From contig NZ_AKKU01000015.1 of the NCBI RefSeq assembly GCF_000272005.1, positions 310,001 through 374,000 on the forward strand: a DNA stretch of 64,000 nt, in the 5' to 3' direction. The DNA is from Alishewanella agri BL06 (GTDB taxonomy: Bacteria; Pseudomonadota; Gammaproteobacteria; Enterobacterales; Alteromonadaceae). The notes below the pieces were generated by a model that worked only from the letters and a program-made list of their open reading frames with translations, did not search any database and was not told the origin of the DNA. Shown here piece after piece: positions 43,504 to 51,692 of the stretch. The position numbers were made by a program, and so were the translations under genes. Position 1 is the first letter of the stretch; each line of letters begins with the position of its first letter.

Positions 43504-45228
43504 ATGCAGAAAAAATTGATAACGCTGCTGCTGGGACTAACGGTGATCTCGTCACCGTTAGTGCAGGCTTTCGACCGAATTACCGGAAAAGATTTTGCCA
43601 GCCGTTCCGAGGTCATCGCCAGTGAAGCCATGGCGGCCACCAGTCACCCGCTGGCAACACAGATTGCGCTGGATGTGATGAAACAAGGCGGCAACGCCAT
43701 CGATGCCGCTATCGCCGCCAATGCTGCGCTGGGCTTAATGGAACCAACCGGTAACGGCATTGGTGGTGATCTGTATGCCATGATCTGGGATGCCAAAAGC
43801 GGCAAGCTCTATGGTCTGAATGCCTCAGGTCGTTCACCGCTGGGATTAAGTTACGACACCTTAAAGGCGGAACTGGAGAAACTGGGCCGTACTGATTTAC
43901 CACCACACGGCATGCTACCAATCAGTGTGCCGGGCACTATCGACGGCTGGTTTGAAATGCACAAAAAGTTTGGCAAGCTGCCAATGCCGCAGCTGTTACA
44001 GCCAACCATTGACTATGCTGAAAAAGGCTTCCCGGTCACTGAGTTAATTGCCTATTATTGGGACCGCAGTGTGCCAATTTTAAGCCCGCAGCCGGGCGAT
44101 TTTAAAGGCACCTTTACCATCAATGGCAAGGCGCCGGCCAAGGGTCAGATCTTTAAAAACCCGGGCTTAGCTTACACCCTACGTACGGTAGCGAAAGAGG
44201 GGCGCGATGCTTTCTACCGCGGCGAAATCACCCGCAAAATTGATAAGTTTATGACGGAAAATGGTGGCTATCTGCGCTTTGCAGATTTTGCCAATCATCG
44301 CTCAGACTGGGTTGAACCGGTAGGTGTGGATTACAAAGGCTATACGCTGTGGGAGTTACCACCGAACGGCCAGGGCATTGCCGCACTGCAAATGCTGCAA
44401 ATTCTGAAAAACTTTGATTTAGCCGCGCTGGGCTACAATACCCCGGAAAGCATCCATCTGATGGTAGAAGCAAAAAAACTGGCGTTTGAAGATCGCGCCA
44501 AGTTTTATGCCGATATGGACTTTTACAAAACACCAATCAGTAAGCTGATTTCTGAGGAATACGGCCGCGAACGCGCCAAACTGATTGGTCAACGCGCTGC
44601 ACAGCGGGTTGATGCCGGAAATCCGCACCTGTATGAGGGCGATACCATCTATATGACAACGGCCGATAAAGACGGCAATATGGTATCGCTGATCCAGAGT
44701 AATTACCGTGGTATGGGCTCTGGCGTAGTAGTGCCGGGCTTAGGCTTTGTGTTCCAGGATCGGGGCCAGTTGTTTTCAATGGATAAAAACCATGCCAACG
44801 TTTACGAGCCGGGCAAACGTGCCTTTAATACTATCATTCCGGCCTTTGTTACCAAAGACAACAAACCGCTGATCAGCTACGGCGTGATGGGCGGTGCCAT
44901 GCAGCCACAAGGTCATGTGCAAATTCTGGTCAACATGGTCGACTTTGGCATGAATCTGCAGGAAGCCGGTGATGCCGCCCGTTGGCAGCATCTTGGCAGT
45001 ACTGAACCTACGGACGGCCAGGATGCCTATCTGAAAAACGGTGGCTATATTGAAGTGGAGCGTGGTATTCCGTTTGAAACCGTGCGCGAACTGCAAAAAC
45101 GTGGTCACGACGTACGTTATGGCCTGGGGGGTTATGGTGGCTATCAGGCGATTATGAAAGACCCTATTAATGGTGTTTGGATTGGTGCCTCGGAATCGCG
45201 TAAAGACGGCCAGGCTGCAGGCTATTAA
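43504..45228 (+). CDS. ggt: Gamma-glutamyltransferase (glutathione hydrolase)
   Basis: A 574-residue periplasmic N-terminal-nucleophile enzyme that removes gamma-glutamyl groups from glutathione. A signal peptide (MQKKLITLLLGLTVISSPLVQA) is followed by GGNAIDAAIAANAALGLMEPTGNGIGGDL. The autocleavage/catalytic threonine is in YEGDTIYMTTADKDGNMVS, near residue 380. The GMGSGVVVPGLGFVFQDRG segment is the substrate loop. I chose the ATG at 43504, preceded by AGGGGA, over the upstream ATG at 43438. It ends in a strong terminator. Confidence 0.9.
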   Translation: MQKKLITLLLGLTVISSPLVQAFDRITGKDFASRSEVIASEAMAATSHPLATQIALDVMKQGGNAIDAAIAANAALGLMEPTGNGIGGDLYAMIWDAKSGKLYGLNASGRSPLGLSYDTLKAELEKLGRTDLPPHGMLPISVPGTIDGWFEMHKKFGKLPMPQLLQPTIDYAEKGFPVTELIAYYWDRSVPILSPQPGDFKGTFTINGKAPAKGQIFKNPGLAYTLRTVAKEGRDAFYRGEITRKIDKFMTENGGYLRFADFANHRSDWVEPVGVDYKGYTLWELPPNGQGIAALQMLQILKNFDLAALGYNTPESIHLMVEAKKLAFEDRAKFYADMDFYKTPISKLISEEYGRERAKLIGQRAAQRVDAGNPHLYEGDTIYMTTADKDGNMVSLIQSNYRGMGSGVVVPGLGFVFQDRGQLFSMDKNHANVYEPGKRAFNTIIPAFVTKDNKPLISYGVMGGAMQPQGHVQILVNMVDFGMNLQEAGDAARWQHLGSTEPTDGQDAYLKNGGYIEVERGIPFETVRELQKRGHDVRYGLGGYGGYQAIMKDPINGVWIGASESRKDGQAAGY

Positions 45229-45240
45229 GCTTATCATCAC

Positions 45241-45268
45241 AGGGCGACCAGGGGGTCGCCCTTTTTTA
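45241..45268 (+). terminator. Intrinsic terminator after ggt
   Basis: A 9-bp stem (AGGGCGACC / GGTCGCCCT) with a short GC-rich loop, followed by TTTTTTAT, 13 bp after the ggt stop and just before the end of the convergent thioesterase gene. Confidence 0.9.
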
Positions 45269-45274
45269 TGCGCG

Positions 45275-45832
45275 CTAAATCACCAGCTCGACTTTGGCAT
45301 CAAAATGCTGGCGGATTTCACACACTGCCTGCTCCAGACAACCGGCGAACGGCTCAGCTGAAGCTGGTTTTTGCTTGCGCAACTCTATACGCTCCGCCGC
45401 TTTTAAGTAGCGCATTACTTCTTCTTTGCTGCGCAAAATCAAGCGTGGTACGGCTACGGGTTTACCGGTTTCGGCATCTTTGGCAATCATCGTAAAGTAC
45501 GACGAATTACAATGCTTGATTTGACCCGTCTGAATATTTTGCGCTTCAACCCGGATCCCGACCACCATCGAACTGGTACCGACAAAATTTACCGATGCAT
45601 TTAGAGTAACTAATTCGCCAACTTCAATCGGGCTTAGAAAATCCACCCGATCTACCGATGCCGTCACACAATACTTACCACTAAATTTGGAGCCACAGGC
45701 AAAGGCAATCTGGTCCATCAGTGATAACAGATAGCCACCGTGGATTTTGCCGCTAAAGTTGGAATGCGATGGCAACATCAGCTGAGACAGCGTAATGTGA
45801 GAACAGGCAACGGTTTTATAATCCAGACTCAT
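45275..45832 (-). CDS. Acyl-CoA thioesterase, YciA-like hotdog protein
   Basis: A 185-residue hotdog-fold thioesterase. The signature NFSGKIHGGYLLSLMDQIAFACG and DRVDFLSPIEVGELVTLNASVNFVGTSSMVVGIRVEAQN match acyl-CoA hydrolases of the YciA/BACH group. The C-terminal 50 residues (from RSKEEVMRYLKAAERIELRKQK) extend beyond YciA and are charged and helical. It shares direction with the DUF2288 gene upstream, 24 bp away. Confidence 0.85.
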   Translation of the reverse strand: MSLDYKTVACSHITLSQLMLPSHSNFSGKIHGGYLLSLMDQIAFACGSKFSGKYCVTASVDRVDFLSPIEVGELVTLNASVNFVGTSSMVVGIRVEAQNIQTGQIKHCNSSYFTMIAKDAETGKPVAVPRLILRSKEEVMRYLKAAERIELRKQKPASAEPFAGCLEQAVCEIRQHFDAKVELVI

Positions 45833-45856
45833 AACTTGCTCCGGCGCAGTGGGCGC

Positions 45857-46213
45857 TTAGTTTAACTGTTGCGGTAACGGCTTATCCTGTACCAACACCC
45901 AGGGCGAAATCACTACCGCCCATAACTCTGCCTGTTGCTGATACCATTGCTGCGCTTGCTGCTCACTGGTGCGCTCAACCTGGCCGCTTTGCAGCCACTG
46001 GGCAACCTGCTGTTTATCATCACGGCTAAAAGCAAAGGCAACACTAATCAGATCCAGCTCAGCGGCAACACTAATTACACTGCCGGCGGCATAAAATTTT
46101 TGCAATTCCAGCCAGTTAATCCGGGCGGTTTCACTGATAATTTTCGCCCGGACCAGCTCCGGGTTCTCAGCTTCTTCAGCCAGCCAGGCGTCTGGCGGGG
46201 TGGGTTTATTCAT
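45857..46213 (-). CDS. DUF2288 family protein
   Basis: A 118-residue cytoplasmic protein. Recognisable DUF2288 features are VRAKIISETARINWLELQKFYAAGSVISV, then DLISVAFAFSRDDKQQVAQWLQSGQV and WAVVISPWVLVQDKP. The function is unknown. I start at the ATG at 46213, preceded by AGGAT; upstream in-frame codons would overlap the glrR stop region. It lies 22 bp after glrR and may be co-transcribed with that operon. Confidence 0.78.
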   Translation of the reverse strand: MNKPTPPDAWLAEEAENPELVRAKIISETARINWLELQKFYAAGSVISVAAELDLISVAFAFSRDDKQQVAQWLQSGQVERTSEQQAQQWYQQQAELWAVVISPWVLVQDKPLPQQLN

Positions 46214-46235
46214 ATTTTTTATCCTGCACGGTGTC

Positions 46236-47585
46236 CTATTCCAGTTCATCACCCTGTTCGGCGACTTGCTGGGCACTGAGTTCATGTTTCTTCAGCAACT
46301 TATAAAAGTCGGTACGATTGCGACCAGCCAGTTCGGCGGCCCGGGTCACATTGCCTTCCGTCATCTGCAACACCCGGATCAGATACTGGCGCTCAAACTG
46401 GTCACGGGCTTCGGTTAACGTTGGCCAATAGCTGCTATTTTGCGATAGTGCCTGCTCGACCAATAACGCCGAAATCACCGGGCTTTGCGTTAAGGCCACA
46501 CACTGCTCGACCACGTTGACCAGCTGCCGCACATTACCCGGCCACTTTGCAGTCGCTAACAGCTGTAGCGCGTCATCGGAAAAGCGGGTTACCTTAACGT
46601 GATGCCGCTCGGCACTTTGCTGCAGCACATGACGGGCTAACAGCGGAATATCCTCGGCCCGCTGTTCCAGCGTCGGCAACTGCAAATTGACGACGTTTAA
46701 GCGATAGTATAAATCCTCGCGGAAACTACCATCGGCCATCGCCTGCTGCAAATCACGGTGCGTGGCAGACAATACCCGCACATTAATCGGCATCGTCTTA
46801 GCACTACCCACCGGCCGGATCTGCCGTTCCTGTAAGGCCCGCAATAATTTCACCTGCAAGGCCACCGGCATATCGCCAATTTCGTCTAAAAACAGCGTGC
46901 CACCGTCAGCCTCGCGAAATAAACCGGCGTGTTCAGTCACCGCGCCGGTAAAGGCGCCTTTACTATGGCCAAAAAGTTCGGATTCCAGCAAATGCTCCGG
47001 CAAGGCACCACAGTTAATCGCCACAAAGGGCTTGGTCGCCCGCGGACTGGCATTATGAATCGCTTTAGCTAACAGTTCTTTACCGGTACCACTGGCACCG
47101 GTAATCAGCACACTCACATCGCGCTGCGCTACCCGGTACGCTTGCTCCAGCACATTTTGCATCAGCGGGCTACGGGTAATAATGGCCTCGCGCCATTGTT
47201 CCTGCTCCGGTAAAGATTGATTCAGCGCCCGCTGTAATACTTCACGTAATTCAGCCGGGTTAAGCGGCTTAGTTAAAAAGCCAAACACACCACGCTGGGT
47301 CGCCGCCACAGCTTCCGGGATTGAACCATGAGCAGTCATCAGGATCACCGGTAAGCCTTTATAACGCTTAGCGATTTCATCAAACAGACTCATACCGTCT
47401 AACCCCGGCATCCGCAGGTCGCTCAGCACCACATCCACGCTTTGTTTCGCCAACAAGGCTAATGCCGTTTCAGCGCTGTCGGCATTAATCACCTGATAAC
47501 CTTCTCCTTCCAGCCGCAGCGTCAACAGCCGCAGTAAGCTCGGATCATCATCGACTAACAATAAACGTGGGTTATCCCGGGCCAT
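46236..47585 (-). CDS. glrR: Sigma-54-dependent response regulator GlrR (QseF)
   Basis: A 449-residue NtrC-type activator. The receiver domain (1-120) has the phosphorylation Asp in VDVVLSDLRMPG. The AAA+ domain has Walker A GASGTGKELLAKA, the sigma-54-contacting GAFTGA in GHSKGAFTGAVTEHAG, and Walker B GGTLFLDEIGDM. A Fis-type helix-turn-helix (GNVTRAAELAGRNRTDFYKLL) closes it. The order glrK-qseG-glrR matches enterobacteria, where GlrR activates glmY and rpoE promoters. It overlaps qseG by 14 bp. Two GlrR-like sites lie near 50154 and 50219. Confidence 0.93.
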   Translation of the reverse strand: MARDNPRLLLVDDDPSLLRLLTLRLEGEGYQVINADSAETALALLAKQSVDVVLSDLRMPGLDGMSLFDEIAKRYKGLPVILMTAHGSIPEAVAATQRGVFGFLTKPLNPAELREVLQRALNQSLPEQEQWREAIITRSPLMQNVLEQAYRVAQRDVSVLITGASGTGKELLAKAIHNASPRATKPFVAINCGALPEHLLESELFGHSKGAFTGAVTEHAGLFREADGGTLFLDEIGDMPVALQVKLLRALQERQIRPVGSAKTMPINVRVLSATHRDLQQAMADGSFREDLYYRLNVVNLQLPTLEQRAEDIPLLARHVLQQSAERHHVKVTRFSDDALQLLATAKWPGNVRQLVNVVEQCVALTQSPVISALLVEQALSQNSSYWPTLTEARDQFERQYLIRVLQMTEGNVTRAAELAGRNRTDFYKLLKKHELSAQQVAEQGDELE

Positions 47586-48183
47586 TATTGCCTCCGTTAT
47601 TGTTTTCTACCGGTTGCTGATTGAGTTCAGCTTCAATTTGGGTCAGGGCATCAATTTTCTTTTGCAGTTCACGGTTGGTTTTTTGTAGCCGTTCCAGCTG
47701 GTCTTGTTGCTGGGCATTGAGCCGGGTGACAGCCGTTACTGCGGACTCTGCCTCTAACAATTTTTGATTGAAGGTCAGCTCCCAGCTAAACAAAGCGGCC
47801 AGCCGTGGCGGCAAACTTAATAGCACTTCAGTTAACTGGGTTTGCACCCGAAACCGGCTGACATAAGGCATATCCGGATGCAAATTCAGTAAAGCTAACT
47901 GAAACTGACTCACCTCATCCTGTGTTTCCAGACTGGCTAACCGCAAGCGCTCGGCTTCCGGTTCAAGCAAAATACGCTGCTTATAATCGAGCCAGGCTTT
48001 TAGCGTTGCCGGCTCGTCATTAAATGCCAGAATATCCTCCGGCTCCGGCTCCGTCAGCTCTAATGCCGGTGGTTGCTCCGGCACAATTTCAACCGGCGGC
48101 TCTGATGGTGGCGGCAGCGGGGGCGCGGTTAGCTGGCAGGCGGTTAACAGCGCCAGCGACACGAGAACTAAAGATTGCTTCAT
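47572..48183 (-). CDS. qseG: QseG-like outer-membrane lipoprotein
   Basis: A 203-residue lipoprotein (lipobox LTAC) between glrK and glrR. A Pro-rich linker follows the lipid anchor (APPLPPPSEPPVEIVPEQPP). The body is helical with a coiled-coil end (LNAQQQDQLERLQKTNRELQKKIDALTQIEAELNQQ) and a Asn/Gly-rich tail. In E. coli QseG interacts with the GlrK periplasmic domain and stimulates it. Sequence conservation in this family is low, so the assignment rests on position, lipobox and architecture. It overlaps glrK by 4 bp and glrR by 14 bp. Confidence 0.82.
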   Translation of the reverse strand: MKQSLVLVSLALLTACQLTAPPLPPPSEPPVEIVPEQPPALELTEPEPEDILAFNDEPATLKAWLDYKQRILLEPEAERLRLASLETQDEVSQFQLALLNLHPDMPYVSRFRVQTQLTEVLLSLPPRLAALFSWELTFNQKLLEAESAVTAVTRLNAQQQDQLERLQKTNRELQKKIDALTQIEAELNQQPVENNNGGNNGPG

Positions 48184-49601
48184 ACCGGTTTTTCTCCTGA
48201 TAGCGGCAAGCGCACACGGATACAGACATCGGCATAGACGACGTCGACGATGTCTGCGTGACCGCCAAGTAAACGGGCGCAGTCAGCCACAATCGACAAA
48301 CCTAACCCTGAGCCTTGTACTGCATCAAAACGTGGGGTAGTACCACGCTGAAAAGGTTCAAATAATTTTTCCCGTAATGCCACCGGGATCGGTGATCCGT
48401 TGTTGGCAACTTCCAGCACTATGCTTTCATCCTGCCGGTAAAGTTTAACCCAAACTGGGCTGCCCTCAGCGCCATAGGCCTGAGCGTTATTAATCAGATT
48501 ATCCAAAATACGCCGGAATAACATTTCGTCGGTACAGAGCGAACTAAGCTGGCAATCCAGCTTTACCTGCTGCTGGCGCTGCTGCAGTGACAAGGCGTGG
48601 TCATTAAAACACTCCTGCATCAGCTGCTGCGGCACCACCTGACTCCAGTTCGGCTGTGCTTGCTGCAGTAAACGGTTATAGTCCAGTAATTGCTCGGTCA
48701 GTACGCTCAGGCGGTCGGCGCTGGCATTGAGTAAGGTTACTACTTCCTGTTGCTGCGGTGTTAAAGGCCCAACCAGCTGCTCACTGAGCAGCGCACAGCC
48801 TTCACGGATACTGGAAAGCGGGGTTTTTAATTCGTGTGAGGCGTGACGCAGTAAAATTAAACGCAATGCCTCCAGTTGCTGCAAGCGGGAACTTAACCAG
48901 CGTAATTGCTCACCTAATTCGGTCAGCTCGCGCGGGCCACGCAGCTTTTCGTCCGGAAACTGATGCTTGGGTTGAGCAATGGCCCGAATCATCCGGTCCA
49001 GCTTTTGTACCGGCGCGGCAATCCGGCCGGACGCCCAAAGTACCAACAGTAAAGTGAGCATCACCAGCGCGAAGGTTTCCCAGGCCAGCTGTTGCTGGGT
49101 GGAGGTAACCTGCTGTTGTTGTCGATCCAGTTGTTGCTCCAGCAGATCCCAGATTTCTTTGGTAATTTGTTGTTGCTGGGTACGAACCTGTTGTAGTAAT
49201 GCTTCCGGGACTTCGGTTAGTGGTTCGTTAAAGCGCGCCCGCAGCCCCTGTAACGCGCTGCGCTGCGCGCCACACAATGCCAGATCCGGAAGATCACGGC
49301 AGAGTTGCTCCAGTAATTGCAGTTGATTGTCGATATGATTTAAGGCTAGCCGCTGTAAGGCGTCGGTACGGACCACCGCAAACTGGCGCACGGCACGTTC
49401 AATGTCTACCACCAGGCTTTGCATACTTTCGGCCTGGCGTACGCTGGACACCGCCTGCTCAGCCGATGCGATAGCATAGTTACTGACGCCACTTAATGAC
49501 TTATTACTTTGCCATAACAAGACGCCTACCGGAATCAACGCCAAAAAAAAGCTTAGCAATACCAGTTGCCGTAATGATGCGGTTTGCACGGAAAAGCGCA
49601 T
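48180..49601 (-). CDS. glrK: Sensor histidine kinase GlrK (QseE)
   Basis: A 473-residue membrane kinase. The first helix is near 10-32 (LVLLSFFLALIPVGVLLWQ). A helical periplasmic domain (about 35-170) and a second helix (FALVMLTLLLVLWASGRI) lead to HAMP. The phosphoacceptor His is in LRHASHELKTPLSSIREG. ATPase motifs are DNLINNAQAYG, VANNGSPIP and GSGLGLSIVADCARLLGGH. I use the ATG at 49601, with GAGGG eight bases upstream; the GTG at 49610 is also possible. It starts the glrK-qseG-glrR operon. A small hairpin (49612-49627) abuts the ribosome binding site. Confidence 0.92.
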   Translation of the reverse strand: MRFSVQTASLRQLVLLSFFLALIPVGVLLWQSNKSLSGVSNYAIASAEQAVSSVRQAESMQSLVVDIERAVRQFAVVRTDALQRLALNHIDNQLQLLEQLCRDLPDLALCGAQRSALQGLRARFNEPLTEVPEALLQQVRTQQQQITKEIWDLLEQQLDRQQQQVTSTQQQLAWETFALVMLTLLLVLWASGRIAAPVQKLDRMIRAIAQPKHQFPDEKLRGPRELTELGEQLRWLSSRLQQLEALRLILLRHASHELKTPLSSIREGCALLSEQLVGPLTPQQQEVVTLLNASADRLSVLTEQLLDYNRLLQQAQPNWSQVVPQQLMQECFNDHALSLQQRQQQVKLDCQLSSLCTDEMLFRRILDNLINNAQAYGAEGSPVWVKLYRQDESIVLEVANNGSPIPVALREKLFEPFQRGTTPRFDAVQGSGLGLSIVADCARLLGGHADIVDVVYADVCIRVRLPLSGEKPV

Positions 49602-49691
49602 AGGCTCCACCCTCAGAAAAGTCTGAGTTTAGTTTACTGAAAATTCAGGGCCTTGTATTGCCGAAAGCGGCAGAAACTGCCGCTGCGCTAC

Positions 49692-49719
49692 AAAAAAAAG
49701 GCCAGTACTAAGACTGGCC
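49692..49719 (-). terminator. Terminator of the small sigma-54-controlled gene
   Basis: A 7-bp stem (GGCCAGT / ACTGGCC) with a 6-nt loop; on the minus strand it is followed by eight T. It separates the 62-residue protein gene from glrK. A second GC-rich hairpin (49666-49684, GCGGCAG / CTGCCGC) follows it. Confidence 0.88.
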
Positions 49720-49758
49720 AAGGCAGATTCAGCTAGATCGCTGATCTATGGGATTCGA

Positions 49759-49947
49759 TTACTGCGCTAACTCAGTGTTCATGCTCTGCGCATAAACTGG
49801 TTGTGTAGCCTTAGCTGAGCGGGCAGATTGCTCCTGCTCCCAGGCCTGAACACTGGCATTATTCAGGTCAACACGACGTAACAGCGTAAAAACAATGGCC
49901 ATATTGGCAACCAAGAACAGCGTGATAAAACTTAAAAACATATCCAT
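49759..49947 (-). CDS. Small single-span membrane protein, unknown, upstream of glrK
   Basis: A 62-residue protein with one N-terminal hydrophobic helix (FLSFITLFLVANMAIVFTLL, about 4-23) followed by a polar, Gln/Ala-rich tail (QAWEQEQSARSAKATQ). GGAG lies seven bases before the ATG, so it is likely translated. It has its own transcription unit: a sigma-54 promoter about 120 bp upstream, a long leader with a stable hairpin, and a terminator after the stop. I do not recognise a family. Its position next to glrK-glrR and the GlrR-like boxes suggest it is a GlrR target. Confidence 0.72.
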   Translation of the reverse strand: MDMFLSFITLFLVANMAIVFTLLRRVDLNNASVQAWEQEQSARSAKATQPVYAQSMNTELAQ

Positions 49948-50005
49948 GATACTTCTCCGGCTATGGGCTCCATATGGGAGCGTTCGGTGCTGTCTCAGGA
50001 GAATC

Positions 50006-50035
50006 GCGTAAAAGTAATACTTATTGCTTTTACGC
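50006..50035 (-). promoter_or_regulatory. Stable hairpin in the leader of the small membrane-protein gene
   Basis: Arms GCGTAAAAG and CTTTTACGC (9 bp) plus an inner AATA / TATT pair, with one mismatch and a 2-nt loop. It begins about 18 nt after the predicted sigma-54 start and has no following T tract, so it is not a terminator. It may stabilise or regulate the leader. Confidence 0.55.
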
Positions 50036-50063
50036 TATTCCCCTGCAGCGTCACAGATATTAA

Positions 50064-50079
50064 TGCAGCAGTCGTGCCA
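50064..50079 (-). promoter_or_regulatory. Sigma-54 promoter
   Basis: The minus strand reads TGGCACGACTGCTGCA. This is the -24/-12 element with the invariant GG and GC exactly 10 bp apart (consensus TGGCAC-N5-TTGCA; one mismatch in the -12 half). Transcription should start near 50053 and run into the 62-residue protein gene. Confidence 0.8.
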
Positions 50080-50153
50080 ACTTAATTTAGTTATTTTAAA
50101 TCAATAATTTATTATATTTTTTACGAAAGAAAGGCAACCAGGGTGCCGCTAAC

Positions 50154-50236
50154 TGTTGCTAATTAGCGACACCAAAAAGCGGCAAATAGGAGAGTCTTTA
50201 AAAAACAACAGCTTAGCATGTATGCAAAATGCGACA
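50154..50236 (-). promoter_or_regulatory. Two GlrR-like activator sites
   Basis: Site A at 50154-50171 reads TGTTGCTAATTAGCGACA; site B at 50219-50236 reads TGTATGCAAAATGCGACA. The E. coli GlrR site is TGTC-N10-GACA, so each has one mismatch with exact spacing. They lie about 97 and 162 bp upstream of the -12 element, a usual distance for enhancer binding by an NtrC-type activator. Both share GCGACACCAA to the right of the core. Confidence 0.62.
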
Positions 50237-50260
50237 CCAAGCGTAAGCGTCTGATTTAAA

Positions 50261-51487
50261 TCAGATAAAACCATAACGCTGAGCTACACGGTCAAAATAT
50301 TCCAGACATTGTTTAGCGTATTGACGTTTTTCGACATAGCTGCCGGGGAAAAAGCTTTTCTTGAAGCCGTACGCCACCATATCTTTCAGCCGTTTTAGCG
50401 GCACATCGAAGTTATCCAGCGCCAGCTGATACTCTTTGCTGACAGTTGTATTAGACACCAGACGATTGTCGGTGCAGATCACCGTAGCAATCCGGTGTTC
50501 CAACATATCTTTAAACTTATGCTGGCGGATATCGGTAATTGCCGGATTGGTTTGCAGATTACTGGTCAGGCAAACCTCTACTGCGATACGCTTATCGGCG
50601 ATATAAGAAGCCAGATTATTAATATATTTAGTTTTATCAGTAATCGCCGGATCTTTAATCATCTCCGGGATAAACATCGAATAGCCATGGCCAATACGAT
50701 CGGCATAACATTCGGTAATGGCTTCAAATACACTTTCCGCACCGTAGGCTTCGCCGGCATGCAGGGTTTTCAGTAAAAAGTGTTGGTGAGCGTACTCATA
50801 GACTTCTTTAAATTTACCCGCCGGATAACCTGCCTCCTGCCCCGCCAAATCCAGACCAACAATCGGGATGCCCTCGTCATCCCGTAACCGCACACTGGCC
50901 CGCACCAGCTCCATCGCCGCCAGCTTGATCACATCCATCGGCGCAAAGTCGCGCATTAATTGAAACAGGTTGGTGTAATAAGGTGAAAAACCTTTATTAC
51001 CAAACATCCGCATTGCACAGTTAATAATGCCATAATAAAACGGTGGTTTCTGACCGCTTAGCACCGCTTCAGTGGCGTTATACTCTTGCATCGCTTGCTT
51101 TAAACCGTTATTGACCGCATGCATTATCCGGTCGAAATCAATACCGCGTGTCAGATCAATCAGCAATTGCGGCGCAAACCGCACTTCGATATAGTTGACC
51201 CCTTCAGCCTGATTATCCAGCGCCAACTCGTACGCTGCCTGTTGCAGGTTTTCCGGATCGCGCAGCACGGCACAGGTATACTGAAAACAATGCAAATACT
51301 CGCCTAAATTCTGATAGCGGTCTTTAAACACCAGCTCTTTCAGGCCGGTAACTGAGGTGGCAGGTAAGGTCACCTGACTGCGTTTTGCCATCTCGATCAG
51401 ACTGTCTAACCGTAAACTGCCGTCCAGATGTAAATGTAAATCGGACTTGGGCATCATCTTAATAAAGTCGGCGGAGTAGCGGGCCAT
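50261..51487 (-). CDS. Adenosine deaminase family protein
   Basis: A 408-residue metal-dependent purine deaminase. The N-terminal zinc motif is SDLHLHLDGSLR. Further signatures are GLDLAGQE, the zinc His in KTLHAGEAYG, the catalytic His in DRIGHGYSM, CLTSNLQTNPAI, and the aspartate in ATVICTDNRLVSNT. The last motif (TDNRLVSNT in place of TDDP) is found in a subgroup of adenosine deaminases. AGAGGA precedes the ATG at 51487; upstream in-frame starts would run into the palindrome at 51587. Adenosine or a related nucleoside is the expected substrate. Confidence 0.88.
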   Translation of the reverse strand: MARYSADFIKMMPKSDLHLHLDGSLRLDSLIEMAKRSQVTLPATSVTGLKELVFKDRYQNLGEYLHCFQYTCAVLRDPENLQQAAYELALDNQAEGVNYIEVRFAPQLLIDLTRGIDFDRIMHAVNNGLKQAMQEYNATEAVLSGQKPPFYYGIINCAMRMFGNKGFSPYYTNLFQLMRDFAPMDVIKLAAMELVRASVRLRDDEGIPIVGLDLAGQEAGYPAGKFKEVYEYAHQHFLLKTLHAGEAYGAESVFEAITECYADRIGHGYSMFIPEMIKDPAITDKTKYINNLASYIADKRIAVEVCLTSNLQTNPAITDIRQHKFKDMLEHRIATVICTDNRLVSNTTVSKEYQLALDNFDVPLKRLKDMVAYGFKKSFFPGSYVEKRQYAKQCLEYFDRVAQRYGFI

Positions 51488-51586
51488 AATCATTCCTCTG
51501 TTAACTACCAGCAAGAATATCACAGACCGCCAGCTCTGTTGCTGCCGCCTGCTCTGATCGCCAGCAGAAAATTCGCTGCCGGTCCT

Positions 51587-51628
51587 AGGGCGTGTTGACG
51601 TTTGTTGCAACAAATGTCAACACGCCCT
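51587..51628. repeat. 42-bp near-perfect palindrome
   Basis: Arms 51587-51607 and 51608-51628 are 21 nt each with no loop and one mismatch (G51600 opposite T51615). The outer part AGGGCGTGTT recurs in the small hairpin at 1198-1216. It lies between the divergent adenosine deaminase and chemoreceptor genes. A second inverted repeat, CAGGAACTTT / AAAGTTCCTG (51636-51676), follows immediately before the chemoreceptor start. Such loopless palindromes suggest a cruciform, a mobile repeat or a protein-binding site. Confidence 0.8.
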
Positions 51629-51692
51629 CGCAAGTCAGGAACTTTGCGCTTATGCTTTTAAGAGGAAAAGTTCCTGCCATTAAGGGTTTAAG

